Positions 15,101-23,700 of a stretch of DNA of 64,000 bases are shown in pieces. The stretch spans positions 7,946,501-8,010,500 of the forward strand of contig NC_062259.1 in the NCBI RefSeq assembly GCF_905475465.1, read 5' to 3'. Both the position numbers and the translations under genes were made by a program. The first letter of the stretch is position 1; each line of letters starts with the position of its first letter. Source of the DNA: Pieris napi (Eukaryota > Arthropoda > Insecta > Lepidoptera > Pieridae). The notes under the pieces were generated by a model. That model saw nothing but the letters and a program-made list of their open reading frames with translations, did no database searches and was not told the origin of the DNA.

Positions 15101-15189
15101 AATCATAAAATAAGTTGTGTACCTTTATCGTAAGCAGAACTGAAGGAAATAAGACACAAAATAAAAAGAACACCCGTTTTTACTTCCAT
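1..15189 (-). CDS. kon: kon-tiki/perdido-type (CSPG4 family) proteoglycan, 5' 14 exons, partial
   Basis: Fourteen exons on the minus strand join in consistent phase into 762 codons: 15123-15189, 14919-15055, 14675-14821, 12951-13094, 12693-12874, 12270-12477, 7737-7892, 6997-7221, 6123-6407, 5181-5378, 2096-2202, 1479-1614, 801-976, 1-118. Residues 1-20 are a signal peptide. Laminin-G domain 1 is near 24-170 and laminin-G 2 near 200-360. A Cys-rich module lies at about 348-422, and CSPG repeats follow from about 423, with the typical FTQQDIDSGIISFVH-like motif. CSPG4/kon proteins are type I membrane proteoglycans; fly kon guides myotubes to tendon cells and acts in glia. Full-length family members exceed 2,000 residues, so the rest of the repeats, the membrane segment and the tail lie beyond the left edge. 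All introns are GT-AG. The kon name is family-level inference. Confidence 0.88.
225..540 (+). repeat. non-LTR retrotransposon 3' tail with internal 61-bp duplication
   Basis: Two adjacent copies (from 371 and from 432) of a 61-bp unit each read ..IQTARDAKI.., resembling the W-x-x-x-ARD-x-x-x-W end of lepidopteran non-LTR ORF2 proteins, with the Trp codon turned to TAG. A short TAAA-rich tail follows. Intronic relic in kon. Confidence 0.5.
801..976 (-). CDS. kon: kon exon 13 (CSPG repeat junction)
   Basis: 58 codons plus two bases: VSDGIETSGPGVLRISIVPL, then LINNTGLQLVHNSYAIIS, crossing from one CSPG repeat to the next. GTGAG donor. Confidence 0.87.
1220..1438 (+). repeat. dispersed lepidopteran repeat (GGACCCGACAGACGTT type)
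   Basis: Begins GGACCCGACAGACGTTGTCC and ends near an AT-rich TATAAAGAT tail, with the AAATCGGTCCAG and GAAGTTCAGTGAC blocks common in moth and butterfly repeats. Shorter relatives start at about 40832 and 56318. Class uncertain. Confidence 0.45.
1479..1614 (-). CDS. kon: kon exon 12 (CSPG repeat)
   Basis: Completes a split Ser codon and gives VDSFTQQDIDSGIISFVHG, the most conserved CSPG-repeat motif, ending ..LRLTLQ. GTATT donor. Confidence 0.88.
1752..1992 (+). mobile_element. tRNA-derived SINE
   Basis: The head has an A box-like TTGGTCTAGTGG (1764-1775) and a perfect B box GGTTCGATCC (1796-1805). A LINE-like tail with GTACCCATAACACAAGC and GTGTGAATTGTCC follows, with A-rich sequence at the end. 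It cannot fold as a full tRNA 3' half, so it is a SINE in a kon intron. Confidence 0.7.
2096..2202 (-). CDS. kon: kon exon 11 (CSPG repeat)
   Basis: 35 codons plus two bases: GTRKVITSEILKAEDPDTPP and LLYTIIHG, as in CSPG repeats (DxDTPPxxLxYxI). Confidence 0.87.
2642..3873 (-). mobile_element. mariner-family transposon, 1,232 bp, defective
   Basis: Flanked by 23-bp perfect inverted repeats (2642-2664 and 3851-3873; they begin GGTAACACTGAAAATG). The left flank is TA (2640-2641); the right flank is CA, probably a mutated TA duplication. It sits in the intron between kon exons 10 and 11. Confidence 0.85.
2703..3698 (-). pseudogene. mariner transposase pseudogene
   Basis: Reading starts at an ATG at 3698 (MNLTRENFRSM..). 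The N-terminal helix-turn-helix part (APSRATIYNWFNEYKRG) and the C-terminal catalytic part (LPPYSPDLAPCDFHLFP, ending NGDYFEKQ) lie in different frames. At least two frameshifts are seen, near 3650 and between 3280 and 3220, and the second catalytic Asp block is degraded (SSALDARSSF in place of a HHDNAxxH-like motif). No active enzyme is expected. Confidence 0.85.
3874..5180. other. kon intron, AT-rich, nothing recognised
   Basis: No coding, RNA or repeat structure that I can support, apart from a short TA microsatellite near 4468-4482. Confidence 0.4.
5181..5378 (-). CDS. kon: kon exon 10 (CSPG repeat)
   Basis: 66 codons in phase 0: VRYVHDGSENHQD and FVLHVNITPVNDPPVLNLLP, the hallmark VxxxxVNDPP link between CSPG repeats. 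Confidence 0.9.
5528..5902. mobile_element. MITE, family 1, copy 1
   Basis: About 110-bp inverted repeats containing CCGTTAGATTGTAATCTATC and TCTCGCGAGA (5568-5577, 5853-5862) enclose a short unrelated centre. The outer ends resemble TGTCACCGTAA. A second copy lies at 9603-9920. The target is probably TA. Confidence 0.7.
6123..6407 (-). CDS. kon: kon exon 9 (first CSPG repeat)
   Basis: 95 codons in phase 0. LELVALYPLTVQEGG and ending FFSLLDLSRDK match the start of a CSPG repeat. The donor is GTCATT, weak at +3 to +5, but the next exon continues in phase with VRYVHDGSENHQD, the expected sequel. Confidence 0.85.
6997..7221 (-). CDS. kon: kon exon 8 (end of laminin-G 2, Cys-rich/EGF-like)
   Basis: 75 codons with eleven Cys. 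GCIKPIEVED closes laminin-G 2, and a CHSSPSPPC...CGQHG...FTCKCD stretch resembles an EGF-like module. Confidence 0.87.
7737..7892 (-). CDS. kon: kon exon 7 (laminin-G 2, continued)
   Basis: 52 codons in phase 0: LSVDNVAMSTRIE, then LDLSDTFYLGGIE, the ..F.LGG.. strand of laminin-G. The intron before it is about 4.4 kb. Confidence 0.87.
7893..8914. other. kon intron 6, first part, nothing recognised
   Basis: AT-rich intron with no coding or repeat structure I can support. Confidence 0.35.
8915..9094. mobile_element. Small MITE, 180 bp, TA-flanked
   Basis: Ends GTCCATTGAAATGTTACA and the near-complement TGTAACATCTCAATGGAC, with further inner pairing (CAAATTTGTTAGA with TCTAACAAATGTT). TA lies on both sides, as for mariner/Tc1-type MITEs. 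Confidence 0.65.
9603..9920. mobile_element. MITE, family 1, copy 2
   Basis: Same inverted-repeat arms as the element at 5528-5902, but with a different and shorter centre. TA on each side fits a two-base target duplication. TCTCGCGAGA occurs at 9643-9652 and 9871-9880. Confidence 0.72.
10321..10385. repeat. AT-rich hairpin/direct-repeat cluster
   Basis: AAAAGTAATTATTTTT is followed by its complement AAATAATTACTTTT, and the pair is then partly repeated. Simple local palindromic structure in a kon intron. Confidence 0.5.
10386..12269. other. kon intron 6, last part, nothing recognised
   Basis: No coding or repeat structure that I can support in this AT-rich stretch. Confidence 0.35.
12270..12477 (-). 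CDS. kon: kon exon 6 (laminin-G 2)
   Basis: Completes a split Arg codon, then gives WQIEFKTITPNAVILYNPGG and VNDGQWHKLHLLF, again the laminin-G WHKL motif. GTAAG donor. Confidence 0.88.
12693..12874 (-). CDS. kon: kon exon 5 (between laminin-G 1 and 2)
   Basis: 60 codons plus two bases. Includes VYYNGVKII, VTWNCAPEFD and SFVDEGAYMVLP, the end of laminin-G 1 and the first strand of laminin-G 2. Confidence 0.85.
12951..13094 (-). CDS. kon: kon exon 4 (laminin-G 1, end)
   Basis: 48 codons in phase 0. HFGVFLGGQGDF and MENFRGCMED give the ...FxGCM.. ending of a laminin-G domain. GTGAGT donor. Confidence 0.88.
13404..13442. repeat. Long perfect hairpin
   Basis: An 18-bp perfect stem (CAAAAACATACACATATT with its complement) around a three-base loop TTA, in the intron between kon exons 3 and 4. 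Function unknown. Confidence 0.6.
14675..14821 (-). CDS. kon: kon exon 3 (laminin-G 1, middle)
   Basis: 49 codons in phase 0, including RLKLHINLGAGE and LNDSQWHHVNIIRR. The xxWHxVxxxR motif is diagnostic of laminin-G domains. Confidence 0.88.
14919..15055 (-). CDS. kon: kon exon 2 (laminin-G 1, first strands)
   Basis: Open over 45 codons. It carries SFYGASYISYPL and DINFRFRTHLSDALLLLAAG, the usual opening of a laminin-G sandwich. AG acceptor, GTAAG donor. Confidence 0.88.
15123..15189 (-). CDS. kon: kon exon 1 (start codon, signal peptide)
   Basis: Encodes the initiator Met and 22 residues with a hydrophobic core (MEVKTGVLFILCLISFSSAY), a clear signal peptide. It ends in phase 1 before a GT donor. 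This ATG is the only one that opens directly into a signal peptide joined in phase to the laminin-G exon. Confidence 0.85.
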
Positions 15190-15547
15190 TTCTACACGGT
15201 AACGGTAGTTAGAATCACAACATATTCTTGTATTATTTTACTCGTAGCACCACAAATTATTTATAACACCCTTCCCACAAAAAAAAGGAGAGCATCTTCG
15301 TAGATAACACTCGAGTAGTACGTATTTTACAGAAATGCTTAAATAAAAAATTCACTGTGCATTACAGTTAGAAGATACAAATAAGGTGTCAATTATTTAC
15401 TCTAAAACTAAAGTTAAGATTTTTTTTAATTAATAATCGTCAACGTCCACCAGTTTACTTTCTTGTGTAATGTGAATATGGCTGACAAGCACAACTGCAC
15501 TAACGCTACAACCACATCAAGAATGTTCAAAATTAAAAATTATTGAT

Positions 15548-15630
15548 ACTCATTTGATGTACTGACATACGTCATCCTCATTTGATGTATTGACATACGT
15601 CATACTCATTTGATGTACTGACATACGTCA
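15548..15630. repeat. 28-bp minisatellite, three units, upstream of kon
   Basis: Three tandem units starting at 15548, 15576 and 15604, nearly identical. Each contains TGACATACGTCA, a partial palindrome with a CRE-like half site (ACGTCA). It lies about 360-440 bp upstream of the kon ATG. Confidence 0.7.
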
Positions 15631-15886
15631 AAGTGTTTGATATTATAGTTTTCACTTCCGTCACAGTGACAGCAATGTCAAGACGCTGAAAAATTAACAA
15701 TCTTTCATAAGTCATCTTAGTTTAAGTAACTATAGTGCTTTTCATGAAAGAAGTCCCGCGGTGATTTTTGGAACTAAATTTGACAGATCGGCAATGTTGT
15801 CATTCGTCGATCTTGTCAAGTTCGTTTGTTGTGGTAGATTTTTGTGAATTTTTAACTAGCTTAGTGCATTTTGAAGATTGATTACA

Positions 15887-16340
15887 ATGCCAAAAGTTGT
15901 AAAAAGTTCGGCTCCAGAAATAATATTAAAGGTGAAAGAATCAAGGTGTTTTAATACCACTAAACAATGTTCGGAAGAGAGTTACCGCCATAACAGGTAC
16001 TTTTTAGAGTTGCCATTTAATAATTTTTTGCTGTATTGATGGGACTTTTATGATATAAATTCGTTTTTGCGACAAAATTGAACAAATACATAACGTGATG
16101 AAACTATATAATTTCATCATAAACTTAAAGTTACTATTATTTTTAACTGTTCATAATTTAATTGCAGGTGTGTCAAAGAAAACTGTAACAAGAATTACAA
16201 ACGAAGGTATAACAGCGGCGTGTATTTCGAAAAAAATTGTAACCCAACAATTATGCATTAAAACTCTGAATAAAAATTGTATTGCTTTTCTTTACCCTAT
16301 TTTCTCATCTTTTCCCTGTAAGTAGGTAGAACACCGGTAA
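15887..16340 (+). pseudogene. Remnant of a small helix-turn-helix gene or transposon ORF
   Basis: ATG at 15887 opens MPKVVKSSAPEIILKVKESR and runs to a possible donor at 15997. After an acceptor (16167) another frame reads GVSKKTVTRITNEG, like the recognition helix found in many lepidopteran IS630/Tc1-related DNA-binding proteins. The two parts do not join in one frame, and no further exon is seen. It could be a decayed transposon or a lost gene. Confidence 0.4.
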
Positions 16341-16584
16341 TATAAGTAAATAAAAATATAATTTTTACATAACATAAATATTGTTTCATCGAAGTATGCA
16401 GAAAATAGTATTATTTGATAAATTACATCTGCTAAATGTAAATAAAATAGGTAAATTTTTTACTCATAAATGGCAACATTACGTCATGCGATTGCAGCGC
16501 CGCGTCTGGGGGACTTTCATGAAAAGGACTATATCTAGAATTGGCATAAAGTTAAAACTATTGCCATGATTTAAAACAAAAAAA

Positions 16585-16998
16585 AGGGTGCGTGTACTTA
16601 TGTTCGCACGTAAGAAGTTATACTTCTTTGGCATTATTGAAAATAGTTTTTGATTGCATGCAAATAATTAATTACAATTAAATATTCAAATGCTGGAAAA
16701 GGAGTCATTATAGTCAATAAAGTTCAGTTTACATTTGAAAAATTAAATAAATAAATATTTATTATTATTCTCTTACATTAAGTATAACATAAATTATATT
16801 ATTATTTGAATATTATTTTTAAATTATGTCCAATGCCGTAGCATCTTCCGTGGGCAACTCATTCTGTTAATTTTGAGTCACGGTGCGCGCGCATCGTACA
16901 ATTTCACTCTCATACATTTTTCGTAACGCGCCTAAAGGAGTATAAATTCAAAAAAAGTGTGTGCCTTTACGCGCGATTGAAGAAAAACTTCTTTGGCG
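16585..16998. mobile_element. MITE, family 2, copy 1
   Basis: About 70-80% similar, in reverse orientation, to 40006-40385. Ends carry AAGTTATACTTCTTTGGC-like inverted repeats, with GCGCGC-rich sequence inside one end. Boundaries are approximate. Confidence 0.6.
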
Positions 16999-17480
16999 TT
17001 GACTGCATATATCACTGAAATAATTAAATATTAACTTAAATAATAAATATCATATTATAATTTAATTATATTTATCATTCATGTGCTTTACAACGATTAT
17101 TCAAATGTTATATTAATATTATTAATTCAAAAAAAGTAATAATTGAATGTCATCATAATTTCTTACGTATTAAATTATAGGTTTGTGGTAACTGTATAAT
17201 GTGAAACATAAATGTTATTTTCTAAATTTGCTACTTTTCTTGAAAATACAGAATCTATCGTTGTACTGAAACGCGTTTTCAATGAAGTCGAGAAGTATTC
17301 ATAGACAGATCAGAGTTTTCTTCTAAAAAATCAACTAACGGCATGATTCCTCAGAGCGAAAATTAATATTAAAATCTCCAGTTAGAATCATCGGTAATTA
17401 TTCATGATAATTACTACATATTATTTAAAAGTCGAGAACCTTCAATTGTGAAGTGAAGTAATTGCTGATGAATATATTTT

Positions 17481-18024
17481 GGGTATGTTCCGATATACAC
17501 TGCGACCACTGTACAGAGTACCGTCAATTTAGTATACTGTGAAACCGTTTCTCTATAGCCAGCTATACTGGTTACAATTTAAAACGGAACGCAGTCCAGT
17601 ATACTAGTCAGCTTCGTTTTTCGACACAGTTTTCAAATGAGTGCATCAAAGTTTTTCAATTCAACAAGAAAAACTATTATTGGAGTATTATCGCATTAAA
17701 AAAATCTATATTAATATTAACTGTCAATTGAATTAATACTACAAAGAAAGTAAGTTAGAATTTTAAATGTTTGTTATTAAACTGTAAGTTATATCAGCCG
17801 TTAGGCATTCAAGTGGTTTTGATTGATCACGTGATCAAAGCACTGCGAGTACCTTACCTCGAAAACGCCAGTGCTCGCAGTAGAAGTATAGCGGGGATTT
17901 GTGACGTCATATATTTCCCTAGGACGCTGCGGCTGTATACTGGCAGTCCATAGCGGAACGAATTTTTGAACAGTGGGAGCACTATACAGTATACAGTACT
18001 CGCAGTGTATATCGGAACATACCC
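17481..18024. mobile_element. MITE, 544 bp, with 25-bp perfect terminal repeats
   Basis: Starts GGGTATGTTCCGATATACAC and ends with its exact complement. The centre holds a 16-bp palindrome around CACGTG (17823-17838). Flanks (TTT/TTA) could be a degenerate three-base target site, which together with the GGG end would suit PIF/Harbinger; that is inference. Confidence 0.7.
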
Positions 18025-18456
18025 TTATGATATTTGACAGCAAATGTCAATATAACCTTGTTATTGAATATTATAGAAGAAAATTTATGATTAATTAACT
18101 TATTTTAAAAGAAATAAATCAATAAGTATATATTTAGAGTTTTTCAAAAAACTTTGCAATTTAAAATAATTTTTAGAACTGTTAAATTTTTTTAATCACT
18201 TTGCTATTCACAATTGATTCGTTTGAAAATTTGGAAATAAATAATCCTAATTGATTATGATATTCGCCACTAGATGGAGTATAAGTCAAGAAGCGTGGAG
18301 TATATGACAATTGACATACTCGTGTACTTACGACCAATCCGAATTATTGGAACGAAGTTCCATACGCGCGTTGTGAAAGGGGGCTAGAGTTAGACGGAAA
18401 AAATTCTTACGAAAAGTTGTCACGACACTTTTTTGCTATTTGCTATTAGTATTGTA

Positions 18457-18552
18457 ATACACCGGTTCTCGTCCGATCACCGAAGTTAAGCAACGTCGGG
18501 CGAGGTCAGTACTTGGATGGGTGACCGCCTGAGAACACCTCGTGATGTTGGC
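18457..18552 (+). pseudogene. 5S rRNA, 5'-truncated copy
   Basis: Matches an insect 5S rRNA from about nucleotide 23 to the 3' end, including GTTAAGCAACGTCGGG and GGATGGGTGACCGCCTG (internal control region), then a run of eight T. The first part is replaced by unrelated sequence. One change (CCTGAGAAC for CCTGGGAAC) lies by the C box. Confidence 0.75.
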
Positions 18553-18731
18553 TTTTTTTTGTAGGGATAAGAAATGAAAATTCTTTTTGGAATCACTTAA
18601 CTAAATTAGTCTTGTTGGAACGAAGTTATCGAGCGTTGCAAAAGGGGGCTAGACGGAATAAATTAAGACCAAAAGTTGTAACGACACTTTTTGCTATAGT
18701 TGTTATATTTAACATTTTCGATATAGCTATC

Positions 18732-18846
18732 GTCAACGTCCATACCACGTTGAATACGTTTCGCGTCCGATCACCGAAGTTAAGCAACGTCGGGCGAGGT
18801 CAGTACTTGGATGGGTGACCGCCTGGGAACACCTCGTGATGTTGGC
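18732..18846 (+). rRNA. 5S rRNA-like copy, nearly full length
   Basis: Starts GTCAACGTCCATACCACGTT and ends TGATGTTGGC, so the terminal helix can form with one G-T pair, followed by T8, a Pol III stop. At 115 nt it is about four bases short of a normal 5S; the changes are in the loop around 18757-18764. The internal promoter boxes are intact. It and the truncated copy share about 80 bp of upstream sequence, so the pair is a tandem duplication. Confidence 0.65.
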
Positions 18847-18847
18847 T

Positions 18848-20710
18848 TTTTTTTCGTCATAAGATTGGTGTCGAGAAAATCTATCATATTGTTATGATAC
18901 CAATTAACATATAAATTAATCGAAAGGAATTTCGTTCCATCCGGGTGTCCCTTGACACCTCTAAAGTTTTTATTTTTTATGGCTCTGGCACGGTTTGTGC
19001 ATTAGCCAACATCAAGTATGAGATTTTTATCATTCGTGCTGTTTGCCTTAGAAATTCGATGATCATCCAAGCCGTTTGCCCTCGGTCTTTTTTAAATATT
19101 TTTAAGAGCGGATATTGCTTTTATCACATTTTCTTATCAGTTATCGGAATAGGTAGGTGATAGGAATGGAGGAGAAAACGTAAAGCTAATTGCAGATGTG
19201 GCTATCATCGCTTGACCCATAACAATACGCTGTCAGTTTTCAGCATTTCTTACGTAAATCTTAGATACGATTTAGTAAATCTTAAAAGGTGTTTACAAAT
19301 GAAAACTCTTGAATAATGTATTCGATATGGACTGTTCCTCAATAAAAGCAAAATTGAAGACTCGGGGCGGTTCATTAAAAGGAAGAAAGGCAGATCTTGT
19401 CACGAGGTTATCACATTGGATATTTAGAATAATTGGATAATTAGAATTACTTTGAAACAATAAAACCCACTGATTACTTTCCACTTTTATTTTACAATTC
19501 CTTCTTTAAAATAACATAGAATAACACAATTGAAATCAAGGTCAACCATTATTGCATATTTTTCACCACTTACAGCTAAAAGGGAACTTCTTTCAGTTAT
19601 TTGGCGGTCACTGGTAAATCCTGGTCCATCTTAAAAATAACAATATCAAGCCACCAGGTATAGCGCCCACCAAGAATTTTATAGTGTTGTGGTGTTTGTA
19701 GCTACTAAATGTTGCTTGTTGTGCTGTTGGGTTTTTTAGATTTTATATGGGTATTTCTGTACTATCTATTATCACTCTGGTAGCTGGATGATATTGCTTA
19801 AATGAATCTGCCACCTAGCAGCAACCAGTGACGGTCTGGGCCAAATGTGTAATGACTTGGCTGCCCCTAAAATTATATTATTAAGATACTTGCTGTGGTA
19901 GTGGGTTTCTTCCAGGCGAAAACAGTTGAGATTGCAGTCTTTTTCAAATATCTATGAACTTAAGGTAAACCTAAAATGAATCCATAATAATTATTGCTTA
20001 TTGCATACCTAAGTACCTTATACCATATACATAATTTAAAAGTAGTTTATGCAAACCTGTAGAAGATTCATTCATTCGCCTGCATGATCGGATTCAATAA
20101 AATATTCCGAACATAACATTTATAGCTTTGATGTTACGTCTTTTTAGAGCTTTTTCCCAGAGTCTTCTTATTCGTAAATCCTTAGGAAAACTGTGATTGC
20201 CATTATTATTACAACCGATTGCTGCGAAACGAGGTAATTTGGAGAAAATAAAGGTTTTAACTTGTTTTATAATTATGAAGTATGGGATTTGACGTTTGTT
20301 TACATTTGTTATGAGTCAAGCGATACCAGCGCTACTAGCGGGAAAGTTTGGCAGTTTTCTTCTCCATTCTACGAGAATATTTACGGTGATTAAACGTAGA
20401 CTATAGAATGAGTGAGCAAGTAACACACTGTGGTAAAAAATTGAATTCTAAGTTCGGACCTCTGTCATCTGTTAGTTATGACATAAGTCATAACCATTCT
20501 ACCGCAAAAAATAAAACAAAAAGGACATTTCCATTTTCCGCTTCTTCCTTTGCTTGTTAATGTTTGGTTCATGGTTGTTCCTTTAATTTTTTATGAATTA
20601 TGATGAATGTTATGTTAAATCTGACATCGGTTAAGTTTAATTTTATTAATTGATAGTTAATAGTTTAAATTTCATAATTTAAAACTCATTATTAATTTGT
20701 GTGCAACATC
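18848..20710. other. Intergenic region upstream of BAP18, no gene recognised
   Basis: No gene or repeat that I can support. The last 300 bp before the BAP18 ATG should contain its main promoter, but I see no certain core element. Confidence 0.4.
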
Positions 20711-20731
20711 ATGAATAACTCTGCAGCAAAG
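20711..20731 (+). CDS. BAP18: BAP18 copy A exon 1
   Basis: Seven codons (MNNSAAK) before GTAAGA, phase 0 into VGEIF. Present once in the window; not part of the triplicated block. Confidence 0.85.
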
Positions 20732-23700
20732 GTAAGAAGATTTAAATTTATTTATTTTATAGAACATTTCACATCAAATAAAATGAATTTGAAAGTGAAT
20801 AAATAATTATTAAACATAATGGTAACAAGTAAAGCAATGCCTTAATTAGTAGAGGTCCTAGGCCAAACAAGCGGTGGAGCTACTTGTTAGATATACTTCT
20901 GATATTTTTATATTAAATACTCTTTTAAATTCTTTGTCATGAACCAAGAGTACGTAAAAAGAGCATCAGAAACTATGATGATATAAGTTTCATGTCTTCA
21001 TGAAATTGCCAGTAGCATAGTGTAGGTGATTACTGATTAGTTAACGTGTCGTGAAGAAACGGTCATGTTTTCTGAAAAGAACAGTTAGCCATCGTTGTCG
21101 TAAGATACGGTAACATGTCCTGACAAGGACAGTTGTTAGATGTTATCGTACAGATACAATAATATAGTTTATAAACGTTTTCGTTAGATATGATAATATG
21201 TTCTAAAAAAAAACAGTTTATTAGCGTTATCGTAAGGCTACGATATACACAACCAAATAATCCTGAAGCAAACAACCCTAAAATAGTATGTGTGACCACT
21301 GACCATACTGCAATATCTCAGATGGCACCCAGACTTCATACTGTCCAATTATATTATAGATATAAACATTTCTACTACATTGTCAATTTGTTGGTAATTA
21401 CAATGACATTGTTAATTTTTATGTCATCAATATAGAGTAAGCTCATATGTGTGACATTGGTCGTGTATTAAGTAATCATAACAGGTCAACAAGATATGAA
21501 CTCTGCTGTGGTATGAAAAAATTGCAATATATAATTTAAGCTAAATTTAAATGCTATTATGAAACAGACATAGACAAAATTAGTTTTCTGAGCATATTTG
21601 TTTTCAGCCCCAAAGCTATGAGCGTGTCTGTGCTGTGGTGCTGTCATGTGGAAAGCATCTAATCATCTACCGCTTACAGATACTGCTCTAGAATATGGTG
21701 ACGTTTGAGTTGTCTCATATACTATGGTGATTTTGACAGCAAGTTCGCTGTGTGACAGATTAACCACTCTTTAAATTTAGCTGCCAGTCTCCAGATTTCC
21801 TCTTTGATTGTTCTCATTTCAAGGTGATTGTGAACTTTTTGTCAGTACTTTTGTAATTGCTCTTAGGATCTTGTTCTGTTGTTGATGGAGTATATTTATG
21901 TTAGTATCACTTGCGCTGCCCCAAAGTTGAAAGCCATGTGTCTAAATTGACTTTAGCATGACATAATATGTAAGGAGTTTGTTGTCTAGAGTAAGTTCCG
22001 AGTTTCCTCCTATCATCCAGTATAGGCTGTTGTACTTAAGCTGATAACTTTGTTAAGGCCCTTCTGCAAGTCCTTTGATGCCACTCTTAGGTCTTTAAGT
22101 CTAAGTCTTTTTACTCTTCTGCTTGCTAATATAACAGTGTCGTCTGAAAATGTTGCTGTGGTTATTCCTGGCAATAGCGGTGGTTCAGTAGTGTACAACG
22201 TGTTGAGAATGGGGCAGAGAACAGATCCTTGTGGTACCTTGGCATCAATGTTTTGAAATTCATAAGTGGCATCACCATCTTTCACATAAAATATGCTATC
22301 CTCTTGGTAAAATTTGAATATTGGAAAGTAGGAGTGAGAGAGAGAAAATATAACTTACCTAATTTTGTGTTTAAATTTATAGGTTTTATTTAATACTATC
22401 AAAATCTCTTTTTGTATTTTATCCATTAACAATTTTAATTAACACTGATCAGTCTACTGATTCATATCAAGTAGGCAAAATATCAGACATTTATTCACCA
22501 ACTCAAATTTCTCATGGTTTCAAAATAAGAAATTGTTGTGGTTTTTATGTACTACTATACTGTGTACTGCTATACTGTGGTATAGCTATAAGGCCTGTAT
22601 TCACGTTGATTAGTTCGAGTGCAAGTGATTAGTAATTGACATTGATTAGTGCAGGTGTGTAGTGCAAGTAGTGTCCAATTATTGTTTAGTGGCTCTATTA
22701 AGTAAATTCAGTTGTCATAGTTTGGCAGGCACGCTGCGATTGAGGGGGAAGGGACGTCACTACTCGCAGTTCACTCGCAAAAAAATAGAACACGCTTCTA
22801 ATCACTTTACTACGCAGCCAACTAATCACCTGCACTAGTCAGCTTCTGTCCACACTTGTTTTCTCCTAATCACTAATCACCTGCACTAATCACTTGCACA
22901 TACAAAGTGAATACAGGCCTTATATACAATCAGATTCAACTTATTTACTTATACTACGACCATTTCTGATACTGAAAATTCCGGTGAAATTTCTAATGGG
23001 GATATCTGAACTGTCTTATTAATAAATATACAGTCAGCATCCATAAGTTACAAAAAGGGATTTTTCTTTATTTTAATTTATATACAATTGTAAAGTGGCA
23101 CAAGAGTGAAACGGATAAATATTTCATAGTTGTTTGTTATTTACACTATTTTTATTAATGAGGCAATTAAATTTCCTTCTTTGCATATTTTAGGTATTCT
23201 ATGAAAAATTTCTTCTATAAACCACAGCTACCCAAATGATTCATCATTACGCTAATTAATTTTCATATTTCTTGTGGGCTCCGGGAATGTTGAAGAAGGC
23301 CAACTACATACTATACAGACATAAAACTTGGCTTCATATCTTTTTTCAGACTTTGTGGTTTTTATTTAGAGTGCAATTAGATTTGTTTAACTGTTATAGT
23401 TTAGTATTTTTTCATTTAATAGCAAATTTTGACAGGGCAGGATTTTATCTGATTTAATCTGTAAAAATACACTTTTTTATGTTTAATATAAAATGATTAT
23501 TCATAAATCATTATCACATTGTAATGATTTATGGATAAATAGTAGATTGGTCTGTTGATCTCTTATTTGAGTTCTAGGAGAGTATCAGCTATGGTTCCCT
23601 GAATGAGTTACTATAGTGGATCTGTCTTCTTACCTTCATATCTTAATGTATACTCTTCAAAATTAATTCCTATATATATTACTTATACATACAAGTTACA

